A stretch of DNA of 64,000 nt from DATADW01 sp963733905 (GCA_963733905.1 CAVTEU010000019.1:77967-141966); one strand, 5' to 3'. Positions 26,770 through 36,647 are shown, counted from the first letter of the stretch. Notes: a model not told the origin generated them from the sequence alone. Translations and numbers: made by a program.

Positions 26770-27205
26770 GCGCGACCTCTCCTCGAGAATCGGCACCGCC
26801 GAGTTGTCACACAGCTCGGTCTGGCCGACTGGTCGTTCATCGGTTCACCCACCAGGTGGCGGATGCGGGCACCGGACAGTTCCGCCTTGGGGACGAAGCC
26901 CACTGCTCCCGAGGACTCTATGTCGTCGCCGTAGTCGGACTCGTCTCTGGTCGACACCAAAACAACGGTCGTCGTCATCTCGTTGAGAAGGCGCCGGGTG
27001 ATCTCGAATCCGCTCGCATCGGGGAGCTGGACGTCCATGAGAACCACCTCCGGTCGCGAGGACAAGCCGCCCGTAGCCCGGACTCGCCGTCGACGGCTTC
27101 GCCGATCACGTCGAACCCCTCGCCCTCGAGGAGGTCGCGAGCGAAGCATCGGAAGCTTGGATGATCGTCCACGATCAGGACCGTGACATGGTTGCATCGT
27201 GCCAC
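26766..27205 (-). CDS. Receiver-only response regulator (one frame break)
   Basis: CheY-like protein of about 145 residues without output domain. It has HVTVLIVDDHPSFRCFAR (acidic pocket), FDVIGEAVDGESGLRAA, then after a break near 27060 RPEVVLMDVQLPDASGFEI with the phospho-Asp, VVLVSTRDESDYGDDI and FVPKAELSGARIRHLV with the conserved Lys. Its GTG start at 27205 lacks a strong ribosome site. The stop overlaps the kinase ATG (TGA inside ATGA). It could be a phosphate sink or relay for the kinase downstream. A lost DNA-binding domain is the alternative, but no helix-turn-helix follows in any frame. Confidence 0.75.
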
Positions 27206-27316
27206 TTGACCCGGCCCGACCGCCAGAGTGCTGACACCTGATTCCAGACCGGGCGACTAAGGGTTAACCCTGGTTGGAACGCGAGAGCAGGTCCCCGACG
27301 GAGCGCCCAGCCCTGC

Positions 27317-28932
27317 TCAGCGTCTCGTCCTGGCGTTGACGATGTTCGAGTACGGGGAGGCCTGGTCGGATTCGAACCCCCGCACCCGGTAGCGGTAGGT
27401 GGTATTGGGACTGAGCCCGACGTTTCGGTAGCTCGAGGCCGTCCCGCTGAGCCGGGCGATCTCGGTGAAGTTGGTGCAGCCGGCGCCGCGGCAGCGCTCC
27501 ACCCCCACCGCGGTCTGGTCGGGGTCCTGGTTGGTCCACGCCAGACGCACCTCGGTTCGCGTGGTACGGTCACCCGGAGCGCGCTGGGGGCGATCAGCGG
27601 TGATGGCGGTGGCGGCGGTGTGTCGGTGTTCGACAACCGCAGCGTGAGCATGTCGTAGAGGCTCTGCACGAAAACGGCGTCTCCGGCGTTGGCGACTCGG
27701 ACCGAGATGCCGCGTCCGTTGCCGCTGAGGGCAACCCACTCGACCGAACCCGCTGGCGTGTACTTCACCGTCACCAACTGCAGGTAGTCGGTTCCCCCTT
27801 GGCGTATGAGACGGGCCGCCGTCCCCGGTCACGTATATCCCGCCGGCCGAGTCGAGATCGAGGGCCCAGGGGCGCTCATCGTGGGTAACGGTTCCCCGCT
27901 GTAGGGCTGCGACCAGCGCAGCGTCCCGTCCGGGGCGAGCTTGAGCGTCACCCAATCCAAGAAGAACGTCTCCGTCGGTGACTCGACACCGGCGACGATG
28001 ACGTCACCCGCAGAGTCGACCGCCACCCGGTACCCGAAGACCCTTGCGAGAAGAACCGATTCCAGAGCAAATCCGCACTCGGAATTGAGCTTGACGACCG
28101 CCAGTTGATCCGAGGTCTCAATCGTCCACCGACTCGCCGTGGCATAGAGGACGTTTCCTGGTCCGAAAGCCGCATCCCAGGCGGTGCCGAGCTCGGGTTG
28201 GATGTTTCGACCCACCTCGTTGCCCTGCGAGTCGTAGATGACAGCAAAGAACTGAAGACCGCTGGAACCCACGGCGGCGACCCGGGTCCCATCCTGGCTC
28301 ACCGCCAGCGAATAGGGCTCATCGGCGGTGTTGGCCCCTCCGCCGTCGAAGGCACGAGTCCACAGCCGAGTCCCATTGGGGGCGTATTTGATCACCACGG
28401 TGTCGATGGTCAGGCTGCCGAAAGCATTGGGCAGCCCCATCCGCCCGACCACGTAGGCGTTGCCAGCAGCGTCGGTCTCGACCCGGACAGTCCTCCCGAA
28501 CGGGACCGAGATGACGTCCTTCCAAAGCAGGTTTCCCGCGGCGTCGTACTTGTAGACGACCCAGCCCGCCGGGTTGGAGTTTCCCACGATCAAGTAGGCG
28601 CTCACCACCACGTTGCCCGCCGGGTCGGTGGCGAGCCACGAGGCGCGTGCCCGCTCGTCGGCGGTTGGGTAGGGACGTTCCCAGAGCAGATCGCCGTCTG
28701 GGCTGTACTTGCGGGTCGGGACGGTGTCGCCGACAACGCTCGAACCGACGACGAAGACGTTGTCGTCGGCGTCGATGTCCATCATGATGCCATCGTGGTT
28801 GGGGACGGTGCGGCGCCACTCCTCGACCGGCGCTGGGGGCGTCTGCCCCCCTGCGGGTAGCGCGCCTTGAGTCAGAAGAACAAGCGTGAACCCGGCGGCC
28901 GCCAGCCACCGGCTCTTATGTCTGCCGTCCAT
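27317..28932 (-). CDS. Secreted beta-propeller protein with fibronectin III domain (frame breaks)
   Basis: Exported protein of about 535 residues. ATG 28932 (GGGAGCGG upstream) starts a signal peptide (WLAAAGFTLVLLTQGALPAG). About eight propeller strands with the SBBP-like pattern of TrkYSPDGDLLWERPY, VYKYDAAGNLLWKD and VIKYAPNGTRLWTRAFDG follow. After breaks near 27830, 27780 and 27570 the end is a fibronectin type III module (EVRLAWTNQDPDQTAVGVE, NTTYRYRVRGFES) to TAG 27317. It likely acts outside the cell as a binding or scaffold protein. No enzyme motif is seen. A 111-base gap separates it from the receiver gene. Confidence 0.75.
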
Positions 28933-29204
28933 GTTTCGCCGCTCCCTGCTCGACGCTACACCCGACACACCCCTCCGGCTCAGGTGGCATTTCGGCGCTT
29001 GATCGGCGGCGCCCTTTCCTATCTCTCAGTTCGCTCCACCGGGGTCCGACGGTTCGCGGTTTCTCGAGGCACCGGGGTCCCCCGTCCGAAGTCGACCCGA
29101 GCATCACCCGTCCCGATAGAGCAGCGACCCGCACGGCATGAAGACGCCAACACTCACTCTTCCGCCTACCGTCTTCCGCCTTCCGTCTCCGCAGTTCCGG
29201 CAGA
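28933..29204. repeat. Divergent intergenic region containing dispersed repeat
   Basis: This 272-base gap lies between the propeller gene (minus) and pobA (plus). Near 29163-29192 it has ACCGTCTTCCGCCTTCCGTC, the inverse of the GACGGAAGG/AGACGGC units in other gaps. A frame from ATG 29138 runs through this repeat into pobA, but the repeat-coded residues are unlike PobA, so I do not treat them as protein. Confidence 0.5.
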
Positions 29205-30386
29205 ATGCGCGAATCGACACACAAGTGGTGATCGTCGGCGGCGGACCGGCGGGTCTGCTGCTCTCCCATCTGCTCCACCTCGGGGGCGTCGAGAGCGTCG
29301 TCCTCGAGCGCCAGACGCGGCAGCACGTCATGGAGCGGATACGGGCCGGGGTCCTCGAGTTCGGCACCACCCGGGTGCTGCGCGACGCCGGGCTCGGCGA
29401 GCGGATGCTGCGCGAGGGCTTCATCCACCGCGGCGTCGCCATCGCCTTCGGAGAGCGGGTGCTGCGGATCGACTTCAAGGAGGCGACCGACAAATACGTC
29501 ACCATCTACGGGCAGACCGAGGTGCAGAAGGACCTCTTCGCCGCGGCCGATGCCAGGGGCGGTCTGATCATCGACCGGGTCGAAGACGTCGAGATCCACG
29601 ATGCTGACACGGAATCGCCCCACGTCACCTTCGTGCGTGACGGAACGACGGAACGGATAGAGACGGTGTTCGTCGCCGGGTGCGACGGATCTCATGGCGT
29701 GAGCCTGCAGGACGATCCCACCGGAGGTAGTCCGGACCTACGAGAGGGACTATCCGTTCGGATGGCTTGGGTTCCTCTCCGAGACACCACCGGTGAGCAA
29801 CGAGCTCATCTACGCCAACAGCACGCGGGGTTTTGCCCTCTGCTCGATGCGGAACCCCCACCTCAGCCGGTACTACGTGCAGTGCCCGCTCGACACCACG
29901 GTCGAGGACTGGCCCGACGACCGGTTCTGGACCGAACTGAAGAGCCGGCTTCCCCGTCTGGTCAGCAACCGGATGGTCACCGGGCCGTCGATCGAGAAGT
30001 CGATCACCCCGCTGCGCAGCTTCGTCGCCGAGCCGCTCCGCTTCGGGAACCTGTTCCTGGCGGGCGACGCCGGCCACATCGTCCCGCCGACCGGCGCCAA
30101 GGGTCTCAACCTCGCCGTGTCCGACGTCGTTTACCTGTCCCGCGCCTTCACCGAGTTCTTCAAGAACAAGAGCGAGGACGGGATCAACCGCTACTCGGAA
30201 CAGGCGCTCCGCCGGGTCTGGAAGGCGGTCCGCTTCTCATGGTGGATGACGACGATGCTCCACCGCTTCCCCGACGACGGAGAGTTCGGGCTCAAGATCC
30301 AGCACGCCGAACTCGACTACCTGGCGTCCTCCAAGGCGGCACAGACCGCCCTCGCCGAGAACTACATCGGTCTCCCGTTCAGTTGA
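29205..30386 (+). CDS. pobA: 4-hydroxybenzoate 3-monooxygenase (one to two frame breaks)
   Basis: Group A flavoprotein monooxygenase making protocatechuate from 4-hydroxybenzoate with NADPH and O2. FAD motifs: VVIVGGGPAGLLLSHLLHLG, VAGCDGSHG, and NLFLAGDAGHIVPPTGAKGL. RIRAGVLEFGTTRVLRDAG and FALCSMRNPHLSRYYVQCPL are PobA-specific. The start is uncertain: ATG 29205 gives the expected short N-terminus if one or two bases are wrong, and the in-frame ATG 29138 would add repeat sequence. A clear break occurs near 29720. The stop overlaps the convergent pcaD by 8 bp. It feeds the pca operon next door. Confidence 0.9.
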
Positions 30387-31183
30387 TCACGGCTTGCGGG
30401 TTCTCGAGGAAACTTGGCAAGCTCATCGGTGAAAACCTCTGGTTGATCGAGGTTGGCGACGTGGGCTGCACCCGCAAGGATCCTGAGTCGACTGCCGACG
30501 ATGGCGGCGTGAAGGCGCTCCATGTCCCGAGGCCGGGGTCGAGGCATCGAGCTCGCCGCCGATGAGAAGAGTCGGCACGCCTATCGACCCCAATACACCG
30601 CCTAGGTCGGAGGCGGCCAGGGCGGCGCAACAGCCGGCGTACCCCTCCGGGTCGGTGGACAGCAGAGCCTCCACAGCGCTTGCGTACCAGTCGGGATGCG
30701 CCGACGGGAAGCCCGGTGCAAACCGAGCCGGGACCGTCTCTCGCAGCGCGGCCATACCATCGGTGCGCACCGCCTCGATCCGGGCCGTTCCAATAGGCTG
30801 CGTCCCCGATTCGGGCGGCGGTGTTGGCCGCGGTGACCGAAAGCACAAGCTCAGGGCGGTGGGCGGCGATCCAAAGCGCGATCTGCCCCCCCATCGACAC
30901 CCCGGCGATGATGGAAACGTTCGAGCCCCGCTGCCTTGGCCGCGGCGAGGACGTCGCCCGCCAGCATCTCGAGCGAATACGGCCCCGGAGGTGAGCCGGA
31001 CTGCCCGTGGCCCCGGGTGTCGACGGCGACGATGCGGTAGTCCGCCCCCAACGCTTCGATTTGTGGAGCCCACATCGAATGGTCCCAACCGATCGAGTGG
31101 GTCAGGACCAAGCCGGGGCCATCCGCCGGCCCCAAGACCCGGTATGCGATCCGGCAACCGCCGACATCGACGGCGTCGGTCAC
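30379..31183 (-). CDS. pcaD: 3-oxoadipate enol-lactonase (several frame breaks)
   Basis: Alpha/beta hydrolase hydrolysing 3-oxoadipate enol-lactone. The start GTG 31183 overlaps the pcaB stop. VTDAVDVGGCRIAYRVLGP, LVLTHSIGWDHSMWAPQ, VAVDTRGHGQSGSP and the nucleophile elbow MSMGGQIALWIA (Ser in G-x-S-x-G in register with the MSMGG form) are present in consecutive frames. Then LRETVPARFAPGF, GVPTLLIGGELDAST (Asp) and GAAHVANLDQPEVF (His) complete the triad. The likely end is FLENPQAVIN, stop 30379. At least five breaks (near 30900, 30790, 30540, 30425). It is the last gene of the pca operon. Confidence 0.85.
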
Positions 31184-32299
31184 TCGGCGTCCACCGATGG
31201 CGAGAATCGTGTCCACCAAGGCGCCCGCCTCGCCGATGTCGCGTTCCATTTCTCCGAGGTTGGCCGCCATCGCCTCTGGGTCCACCTCCAGGTCGGCAAC
31301 GGCTCTGGCGGTGGCCTCGACGGCGGCACCGGCCGCCTGGAATGCGGCGGGCACGGCCCACCACTCTGCGTGCCAACCCCCGACGCCCCGCTCCAACTCG
31401 GGGGGCGGGCCGTGAGGACGATGGCTGCCGCCCCGCGGCTCACCTCGGCCGCGGCCAGCGCTCGCATCGGGTCGATCGGGTTCTGCTTACCGGCAATGCT
31501 CGACGAGCTTCCCGGTCTGGTGCGTACCTCCCCGAGGTGCGAGAGCAACACGAGATCGCCCGCGATCTTGGCCATGTCACCCGCCACGGCGGCTACCAGC
31601 GCCACTGGCTCCACCACGGGGGAGCGGTCGCCGTGCCATGGAGACGGCGGATTGGCCAGATCGAGCGACTCGGCCAGCAAGGCGGCGACATCGGGGCCGC
31701 GGCCCCCCAGCGCGTTGCGGGTACCGACCGCACCGCCGAGTTGGATGGGCAGTCGGTCACGTTGGTGCCGCAACAGGACGCGGTGCCTGACAACAGGCGC
31801 CATCCAGTAGGCCGACCCGCAAACCGAAGGTGGTGACACCGGCCGGTTGGAGGAAGGTGCGGGCCAGCGCCGGAGTGTCCCGGTGGGTGCGGGCCAAGAC
31901 AGCCAAATCCGAGACCAGGGGATCCAGGTCGGCGAGCAGCAGACCGAACGCCTCCGCGATCTGGAGCATGGTGGCGGTGTCGACGACGTCCTGGGTGGTG
32001 GCCCCCCGATGGAGTGCCTCCCCTGCCTCGGCGGAGAGTTGCTCCCTCATCTGTTCGAGCAGCGGGATCACCGGAGTCCCCGCTTCCCAGCCGGCGCGGA
32101 AAACCTCGGTGGCGTCCACGATGATCGCCTCGGCGGCAACCGCGATCTCCGCAGCAGCATCGACGTCGATGATCCCGCACTCCGCCTCGGCGGCGGCGAG
32201 CGCCACCTCGAACCGAACCATCGCCGCCGCCCGCGCCTCGGGGCTGAAGACGGCGGACAATGCGTCGGTGGTGAACCCGGGGTCGAACCAGCCGCTCAT
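31180..32299 (-). CDS. pcaB: 3-carboxy-cis,cis-muconate cycloisomerase (frame breaks)
   Basis: Fumarase/aspartase-superfamily enzyme of about 370 residues. It starts at ATG 32299 with MSGWFDPGFTTDALSAVFSP, then ALHRGATTQDVVDTATMLQI (the conserved Thr-Gln-Asp region). The superfamily signature appears in the form GSSSSIAGKQNPIDPMRALA, where most relatives have SSxMPxKxNP. GGWHAEWWAVPAAFQAAG closes the active site. Breaks lie near 31770, 31430 and 31200. The start overlaps the pcaJ stop and the stop overlaps the pcaD GTG, both by 4 bp. Confidence 0.87.
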
Positions 32300-33071
32300 C
32301 CGGGGCCGCCCCGGTGCGCTTGTTCGGTCCTCTCGTGCAACAGGCGGAGCACCGTCAGTTCCTCGGTCGTTGGTGGCTCGGTCTCACCGAGATCGGCGGA
32401 GAAGCGCACATCCCATCCCGTCGCCGCCTCTACGTCGCTCCGGCCCACACCCGGGTGAAGTGCGTCGACCACGAGTTCGTTGCTTTCCGCGTCGGGGGTG
32501 AGGGTGCAGAGGTCGGTGATGACCAGGGTCGGGCCACGCGTCGACACCCCGAGTGCCGTCCGTTCCACCCCGGTGGGCCCGAAACCGAGCGAGGTGACGA
32601 AGTCCACCCGTTCGACCATGGTCTTGGCGGTGTGGCGCATGGTGACGAACACCTGGCCGCAAGATGTGGCGATCTCCGGAGCGCCGCCGCCCCCGGGGAG
32701 CCGCACCTTGGGCCGGTGGTAGTCGCCGATCACAGTGGTGTTGATGTTGCCGAATCGGTCCAGTTGCGCCGCGCCGAGAAACCCGACCGAGATCCGGCCT
32801 CCCTGGAGCCAGTAGCGGAACATCTCGGGGACGGAGACGGTGGTCAACGAGGTTTCCGCCAGTTCCCCGTCGCCGATCGAGAGAGGCAGCACCTCGGGTT
32901 TGGTGCCGATCGTGCCCGACTCGTAGATCAGCGTGATCCCGGGTGCGTGCGTCAGCCGGGCCAGGTTGCACGCCGCCGACGGTGCCCCGATCCCGACGAA
33001 ACAGACGTCGTCGTCGCCCAGCGCCCGCGCCGCGGTGATGGTCATCATCTCTTCGGGAGTGGCTCGCTCAT
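32296..33071 (-). CDS. pcaJ: 3-oxoadipate CoA-transferase subunit B (frame break at N-terminus)
   Basis: Beta subunit of the succinyl-CoA:3-oxoadipate transferase. ATG 33071 overlaps the pcaI stop (ATGA), but after four codons the reading must shift to reach ATPEEMMTITAARALGDDDV. From there the chain is intact. The catalytic Glu lies in ITLIYESGTIG, with GGGGAPEIATSCGQ and FGPTGVERTALGV following. It ends with LHERTEQAHRGGPG at 32296. Substrate is inferred from the pca context; the sequence also resembles glutaconate CoA-transferase subunit B, a known close relative. Confidence 0.88.
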
Positions 33072-33877
33072 GCTCGGAGCACGTTCTCCTCCATCCAGTC
33101 GACGAACCCGTCGCGCTGGCGGGAGATGGCGTCCCAAGCCAGGTAGAAGGCGTTGTCTCGCCGGTAGTAGCCGTGGGCGTACGAGGGAGCGGCCCCGCCG
33201 GGGACCACCGCCACCATGTCGATCGTCCAGGCGGGGAGGACGACGCTGTTGAGGCTGGGTGGGTCGAGGTCGTCCACCACCTCCTCCACGGTGACCACCG
33301 TTCGGGCGGAAGCCAGCACGACCTCCTTTTGCACCCCGACGATCCCCTCGACCAAGACGTTGCCGGTGCGATCGGCCCGCTGGGCGTGGATGATCCCGAC
33401 ATCGGGCCGCAGGGCGGGGACCGCGGCCAACTCCTCGCCGGTGAAAGGGCAGGTGACGGACCGGATCGATGGGTTCACCTCGGGAAGGCTCGTGCCCAGG
33501 TAGCCGCGGAACATGGCGAAGGGAAGACCCGACGCCCCCGCCGCCCATGCATTGGCCATGGCGGCGTGACTGTGCTCCTCGGTCTCCAACGGGCGGGGCC
33601 AGCCGTTCTCGACGGCATCGCGGAAGCGGTGCAGCGAGCCGACCCCGGGGTTGCCGCCCCAGGAGAAAACGAGCTTCGCCGCGGTGCCCATCCCGATCAT
33701 CTGGTCGTAGATGAGATCGGGGGTCATCCTGATCAGGGTGAGGTCACGCCGCTGCTGACGGATGATCTCGTGACCGGCTGCGAAGGGGATGAGGTGGGTG
33801 AACCCTTCGAGTGCGACGGTGTCACCGTCGCGGACCGTGGCGGCGATCGCCTCACGCAGGGAGGTCAGTTCCGCCAT
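33068..33877 (-). CDS. pcaI: 3-oxoadipate CoA-transferase subunit A
   Basis: An intact 269-residue alpha subunit. Family motifs: DGDTVALEGFTHLIPFAAGHE (glycine-poor variant of the CoA loop), MTPDLIYDQMIGMGTAAKLV, and GYLGTSLPEVNPSI. It forms the hetero-complex with PcaJ. ATG 33877 shares one base with the pcaG stop (TGATG). Length and pattern match the glutaconate-CoA-transferase-like branch used in actinobacterial beta-ketoadipate pathways. Confidence 0.9.
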   Translation of the reverse strand: MAELTSLREAIAATVRDGDTVALEGFTHLIPFAAGHEIIRQQRRDLTLIRMTPDLIYDQMIGMGTAAKLVFSWGGNPGVGSLHRFRDAVENGWPRPLETEEHSHAAMANAWAAGASGLPFAMFRGYLGTSLPEVNPSIRSVTCPFTGEELAAVPALRPDVGIIHAQRADRTGNVLVEGIVGVQKEVVLASARTVVTVEEVVDDLDPPSLNSVVLPAWTIDMVAVVPGGAAPSYAHGYYRRDNAFYLAWDAISRQRDGFVDWMEENVLRA

Positions 33878-34461
33878 CAGAACTCGAAGAAGACGGTCTC
33901 GTCGTCACCCTGGAACCGGATGTCGAAGCGGTACTGCTGGGGATCACCGGGCTCGCCGCGCTTGGCGACGAGGGTGTGGCGCCGCTCGGCGGGGACCATG
34001 CCCAGCACCAGGTCGGCGCGGTTGGCTTCCTCCTCGTCGGAGAAGTAGACCCGGGTGAACGACGGGTTGAGCATCCCCCTCGCCTGGATGATCAGGTTGA
34101 GATGGGGCGCCTGCAACTCGCCCTCGGGATCGGGCACCGGTCCCGGCTTGACCGTCTCGATCAGATAGTCGCCGGTCTCGAAGTCGGTGAGCGCCCTGCC
34201 GAAACCGGTGAAACCATCGTCGAGGGCGATCTCGGTTCGGTTGTCGTCGGGGTGGCGGTAGCGACCGGCGGCGTTCGCCTGCCACACCTCGATGAGGGCG
34301 TCCTCGATCGGCCGCCGGTCGCCGTCGAGGACCGTCCCGGCGACCTGGATCCGTTTCCCGGGGACGTCGGGGCCGGCCAGCAGGTTCTCGCCCTCGGCGC
34401 CGAGCCGGAGCGAGAAGTAGGGGCCGAGGGTTTGCGACGGTGTCTGGCCGAGCCGCCCCAT
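33877..34461 (-). CDS. pcaG: Protocatechuate 3,4-dioxygenase alpha subunit
   Basis: An intact 194-residue intradiol dioxygenase subunit. It begins MGRLGQTPSQTLGPYFSLRL, has LIEVWQANAAGRYRHPDD, and HLNLIIQARGM in place of the iron-binding His-x-His of the beta subunit, as expected for the non-catalytic alpha chain. It ends DDETVFFEF. ATG 34461 overlaps the pcaH stop by one base, ensuring coupled 1:1 synthesis. Confidence 0.93.
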   Translation of the reverse strand: MGRLGQTPSQTLGPYFSLRLGAEGENLLAGPDVPGKRIQVAGTVLDGDRRPIEDALIEVWQANAAGRYRHPDDNRTEIALDDGFTGFGRALTDFETGDYLIETVKPGPVPDPEGELQAPHLNLIIQARGMLNPSFTRVYFSDEEEANRADLVLGMVPAERRHTLVAKRGEPGDPQQYRFDIRFQGDDETVFFEF

Positions 34462-35177
34462 CACTGATCGAGCGGGGTCGCCAGCGGGCCGCGCAGCACG
34501 ATGTCCCAGCGGTATCCGATCGCCCAGTTTTCCTCGGTCACGTCGTGGTCGTAAGAGGCCACCAGGCGGTCCCTGGCATGGGCCGGGACCGAGTTGAAGA
34601 TCGGGTCGAGCGGAAGCAGCGGGTCGCCCTCGAAGTACATCTGGGTCACCAGCCTGCTCCCCCAGGACGTGCCCAGCAGCGAGAAGTGGATGTGCGACGG
34701 CCGCCAGGCGTTGGGATGGTTGGCCCAGGGGTAGGGGCCGGGCTTGATGGTGGTGAAGCGGTATCCGCCGTCTTCGCCGGTCAACGTCTGGCCGGCACCG
34801 AGGAAGTTGGGGTCGAGCGGGGCCGGGAACTCCGTCTCCCTCCAATGGGCGTAGCGACCGCTGGCGTTGGGCTGCCACACCTCGATGAGCGCACCGGGTA
34901 CCGGCTCCCCGCCCTCATCGAGCACCCGTCCGGTGACGATGATCCGCTCACCGATCGCCGGCGAGCCGGTGCCGGCGTTGGTGGTGAGGTCGGCATCATC
35001 CTCCGACAACTCGGCGCGGGCCATCCCCGGCCCGGTCGTCTCCGAGAGCGTCTGGACGATCCGCACCATCTCCTTCGCCGGCGACCGCTTCACCGTCGAG
35101 CGGTAATCGGCGTAGAGGAAAGGCGGGTGGTCGGCATAGGCGCGCGGGCCGTAGAAGGTGACCAGCGGCTCGGTCAC
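34461..35177 (-). CDS. pcaH: Protocatechuate 3,4-dioxygenase beta subunit
   Basis: An intact 238-residue catalytic subunit opening protocatechuate between the hydroxyls to 3-carboxymuconate. All four Fe(III) ligands are visible: Tyr in NASGRYAHW, Tyr in IKPGPYPWANHP, and two His in RPSHIHFSLLG. The N-terminus has HPPFLYADYRSTVKRSP typical of PcaH. GTG 35177 overlaps the pcaC stop. The frame stays open further upstream only because pcaC has a frame error. Confidence 0.94.
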   Translation of the reverse strand: MTEPLVTFYGPRAYADHPPFLYADYRSTVKRSPAKEMVRIVQTLSETTGPGMARAELSEDDADLTTNAGTGSPAIGERIIVTGRVLDEGGEPVPGALIEVWQPNASGRYAHWRETEFPAPLDPNFLGAGQTLTGEDGGYRFTTIKPGPYPWANHPNAWRPSHIHFSLLGTSWGSRLVTQMYFEGDPLLPLDPIFNSVPAHARDRLVASYDHDVTEENWAIGYRWDIVLRGPLATPLDQ

Positions 35178-35538
35178 GTCTCGAGCACCCGCTTGGCGGT
35201 GGCGAAGGCGCTGTTGGCCGCGGGCACACCGGCGTATGCGGCCACATGGAGGAGGGTCTCCGTCGATCTCCTCAGGTGTCGCACCCGTCGCCGCCGCCGA
35301 CCGAAGGTGGAGCTCCAGCTCCTCCCGGCCCAGCGCAGCGAGGATGGCGATCGTGACCAGGCTGCGTGTCCTCCTGTCGAGCCCGGGCCGTGACCAGATC
35401 CCACCCCACACCGACTCGGTGATCCACCGCTGGAAGTCGGCGTCGAGGGCGTCTCGCCTCAGGGGTCGCGCCATCGACGTGGTCGTCGCCGAGCACCTCG
35501 CGCCGCACCTTCATCCCGGCCTCGTAGCGATCGGTCAC
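35174..35538 (-). CDS. pcaC: 4-carboxymuconolactone decarboxylase (two frame breaks)
   Basis: AhpD-like decarboxylase of about 120 residues. GTG 35538 begins VTDRYEAGMKVRREVLGDDH. A break near 35465 leads into DFQRWITESVWGGIWSRPGL and RTRSLVTIAILAALGREEL. A second break near 35265 gives the end LLHVAAYAGVPAANSAF with the conserved His. It converts carboxymuconolactone to 3-oxoadipate enol-lactone. It is the first gene of the operon pcaC-H-G-I-J-B-D. The upstream region holds repeats but no visible regulator gene. Confidence 0.88.
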
Positions 35539-35544
35539 TGCTTG

Positions 35545-35833
35545 GGACGCTACCAGACGGAAGACGGAAGGCGTACGCGCAGGAGACGGCAGACGGAACG
35601 GCAGACGGCAGCCATCGAATCCGTCCCCGCCGCGGGGTGAGGGACCCGCTGTGAGATTCTTTCCGTCCTCCGAAGGAGGAAGCGCAAGCCGCACACTCTC
35701 CGTCCCCCCGCAGGGGGAGGGACCCACCGCGAAGCGGTGGGACGGGGGCTGGCGAACTCCCAACTGCTCGACACGGCTTCGCACCTTGGGAATGCACCTC
35801 CCCCCTCGCCGAGGGGAGGGAACGAGCTGTAGG
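35545..35833. repeat. Dispersed GC-rich repeat block upstream of pca operon
   Basis: This 295-base gap has no gene. It contains AGACGGAAGACGGAAGG, AGACGGCAGACGG units, and several self-complementary modules: CCACCGCGAAGCGGTGG (about 35726) and the CGTCCCCCCGCAGGGGGAGG segment. It is related to the blocks at 6.3 kb and 46.9 kb. The pca promoter must lie within or next to it. Confidence 0.6.
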
Positions 35834-36647
35834 TCAGGCCGCGATACCCACCAACAGGGTGGCGGTGTAACCGGAAGTGGGGTCGCCGGTGAGCGATGCC
35901 ATCTGGTACTGGGTGCCGTCGGCGAAGACCATGTCCTGGGAGAAGCTGGACACCGATGTGTTGGGGCCCTTGGCGGCGTATGGATCGACGGCGTAGACGG
36001 CTGCGGTCGACTTCTTCGGGGAAGGCGATCTGAGAGGTGGCGGCGAGTCCGGAGTCGAGGAACACCTGGAAGTGGACATGGGTGATCCGCCCCTGGTACC
36101 AACCGGGGTAGACCGTCTGGAAGGTCACCTGCCCGTTGTCGTCGGTGAGTTGGATGCCGCGGCAGAACGTCTCCCCCGTGGTGTCGTTCCCCGGCTGGCT
36201 GAACCCCGAGTAGGAGCCGTCGGCGTCGCAATGCCAGAGGTCCACCCGAGCACCCGAGACCGGGACACAGTCCGCATTGGCATCCACCAACGCCAGCGTC
36301 ATGCTGAGCGGCACCCCCGGATGCCCTTCGGTGATCTCGGACCGGAACATCGGTTCATCGCCGGAGAGATCGAGGGCGTAGGGCCCTTCGGTCTCCTCCG
36401 GGATGAGAACGCAGCTTCCTGCTGCTCCGAAACGTCGAGGCGGTCGCGCCGGCCGTGGTTCCCGGAGCCGCCGTGGTGCCCGAGGCTCCCGACGTTGCGG
36501 TGGCCACGGTTTCGGTGGCGCAGGCGGCGACATGAACAACCCCGCACCACCGAGGAGCCTGAGAGCCGAGCGCCGGCTGATCGCCCGAAGCTCCTCGTTG
36601 CTCGGCTCGTCCACGAGTTCTTGGGGCACGTCACTCTCGGGTTGCAT
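35834..36647 (-). CDS. Exported lipoprotein intradiol ring-cleavage dioxygenase (frame breaks)
   Basis: Non-heme Fe(III) dioxygenase of about 270 residues placed outside the membrane. ATG 36647 begins a twin-arginine-like signal (SRRSALRLLGGAGL) that, after a frame correction, runs into a lipobox VAAC and a Thr/Ala/Ser linker (TETVATATSGASGTTAAPGT). The catalytic domain shows EETEGPYALDLSGDEPMFRS, Tyr in DADGSYSGF, Tyr in YPGWYQGR and His-x-His in ITHVHFQVFLDS, so all four ligands are present. A later break near 35990 restores the end SQDMVFADGTQYQMASL. Similar exported dioxygenases are known in Streptomyces and fungi. The substrate is likely a catechol from lignin. Coupled to the YceI gene by TGATG. 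Confidence 0.8.

Noticed and set aside
33877..34878. A longer PcaG with 140 extra N-terminal residues
   Set aside because: The extension is an out-of-frame reading of pcaH; ATG 34461 in the TGATG overlap gives the normal family length.
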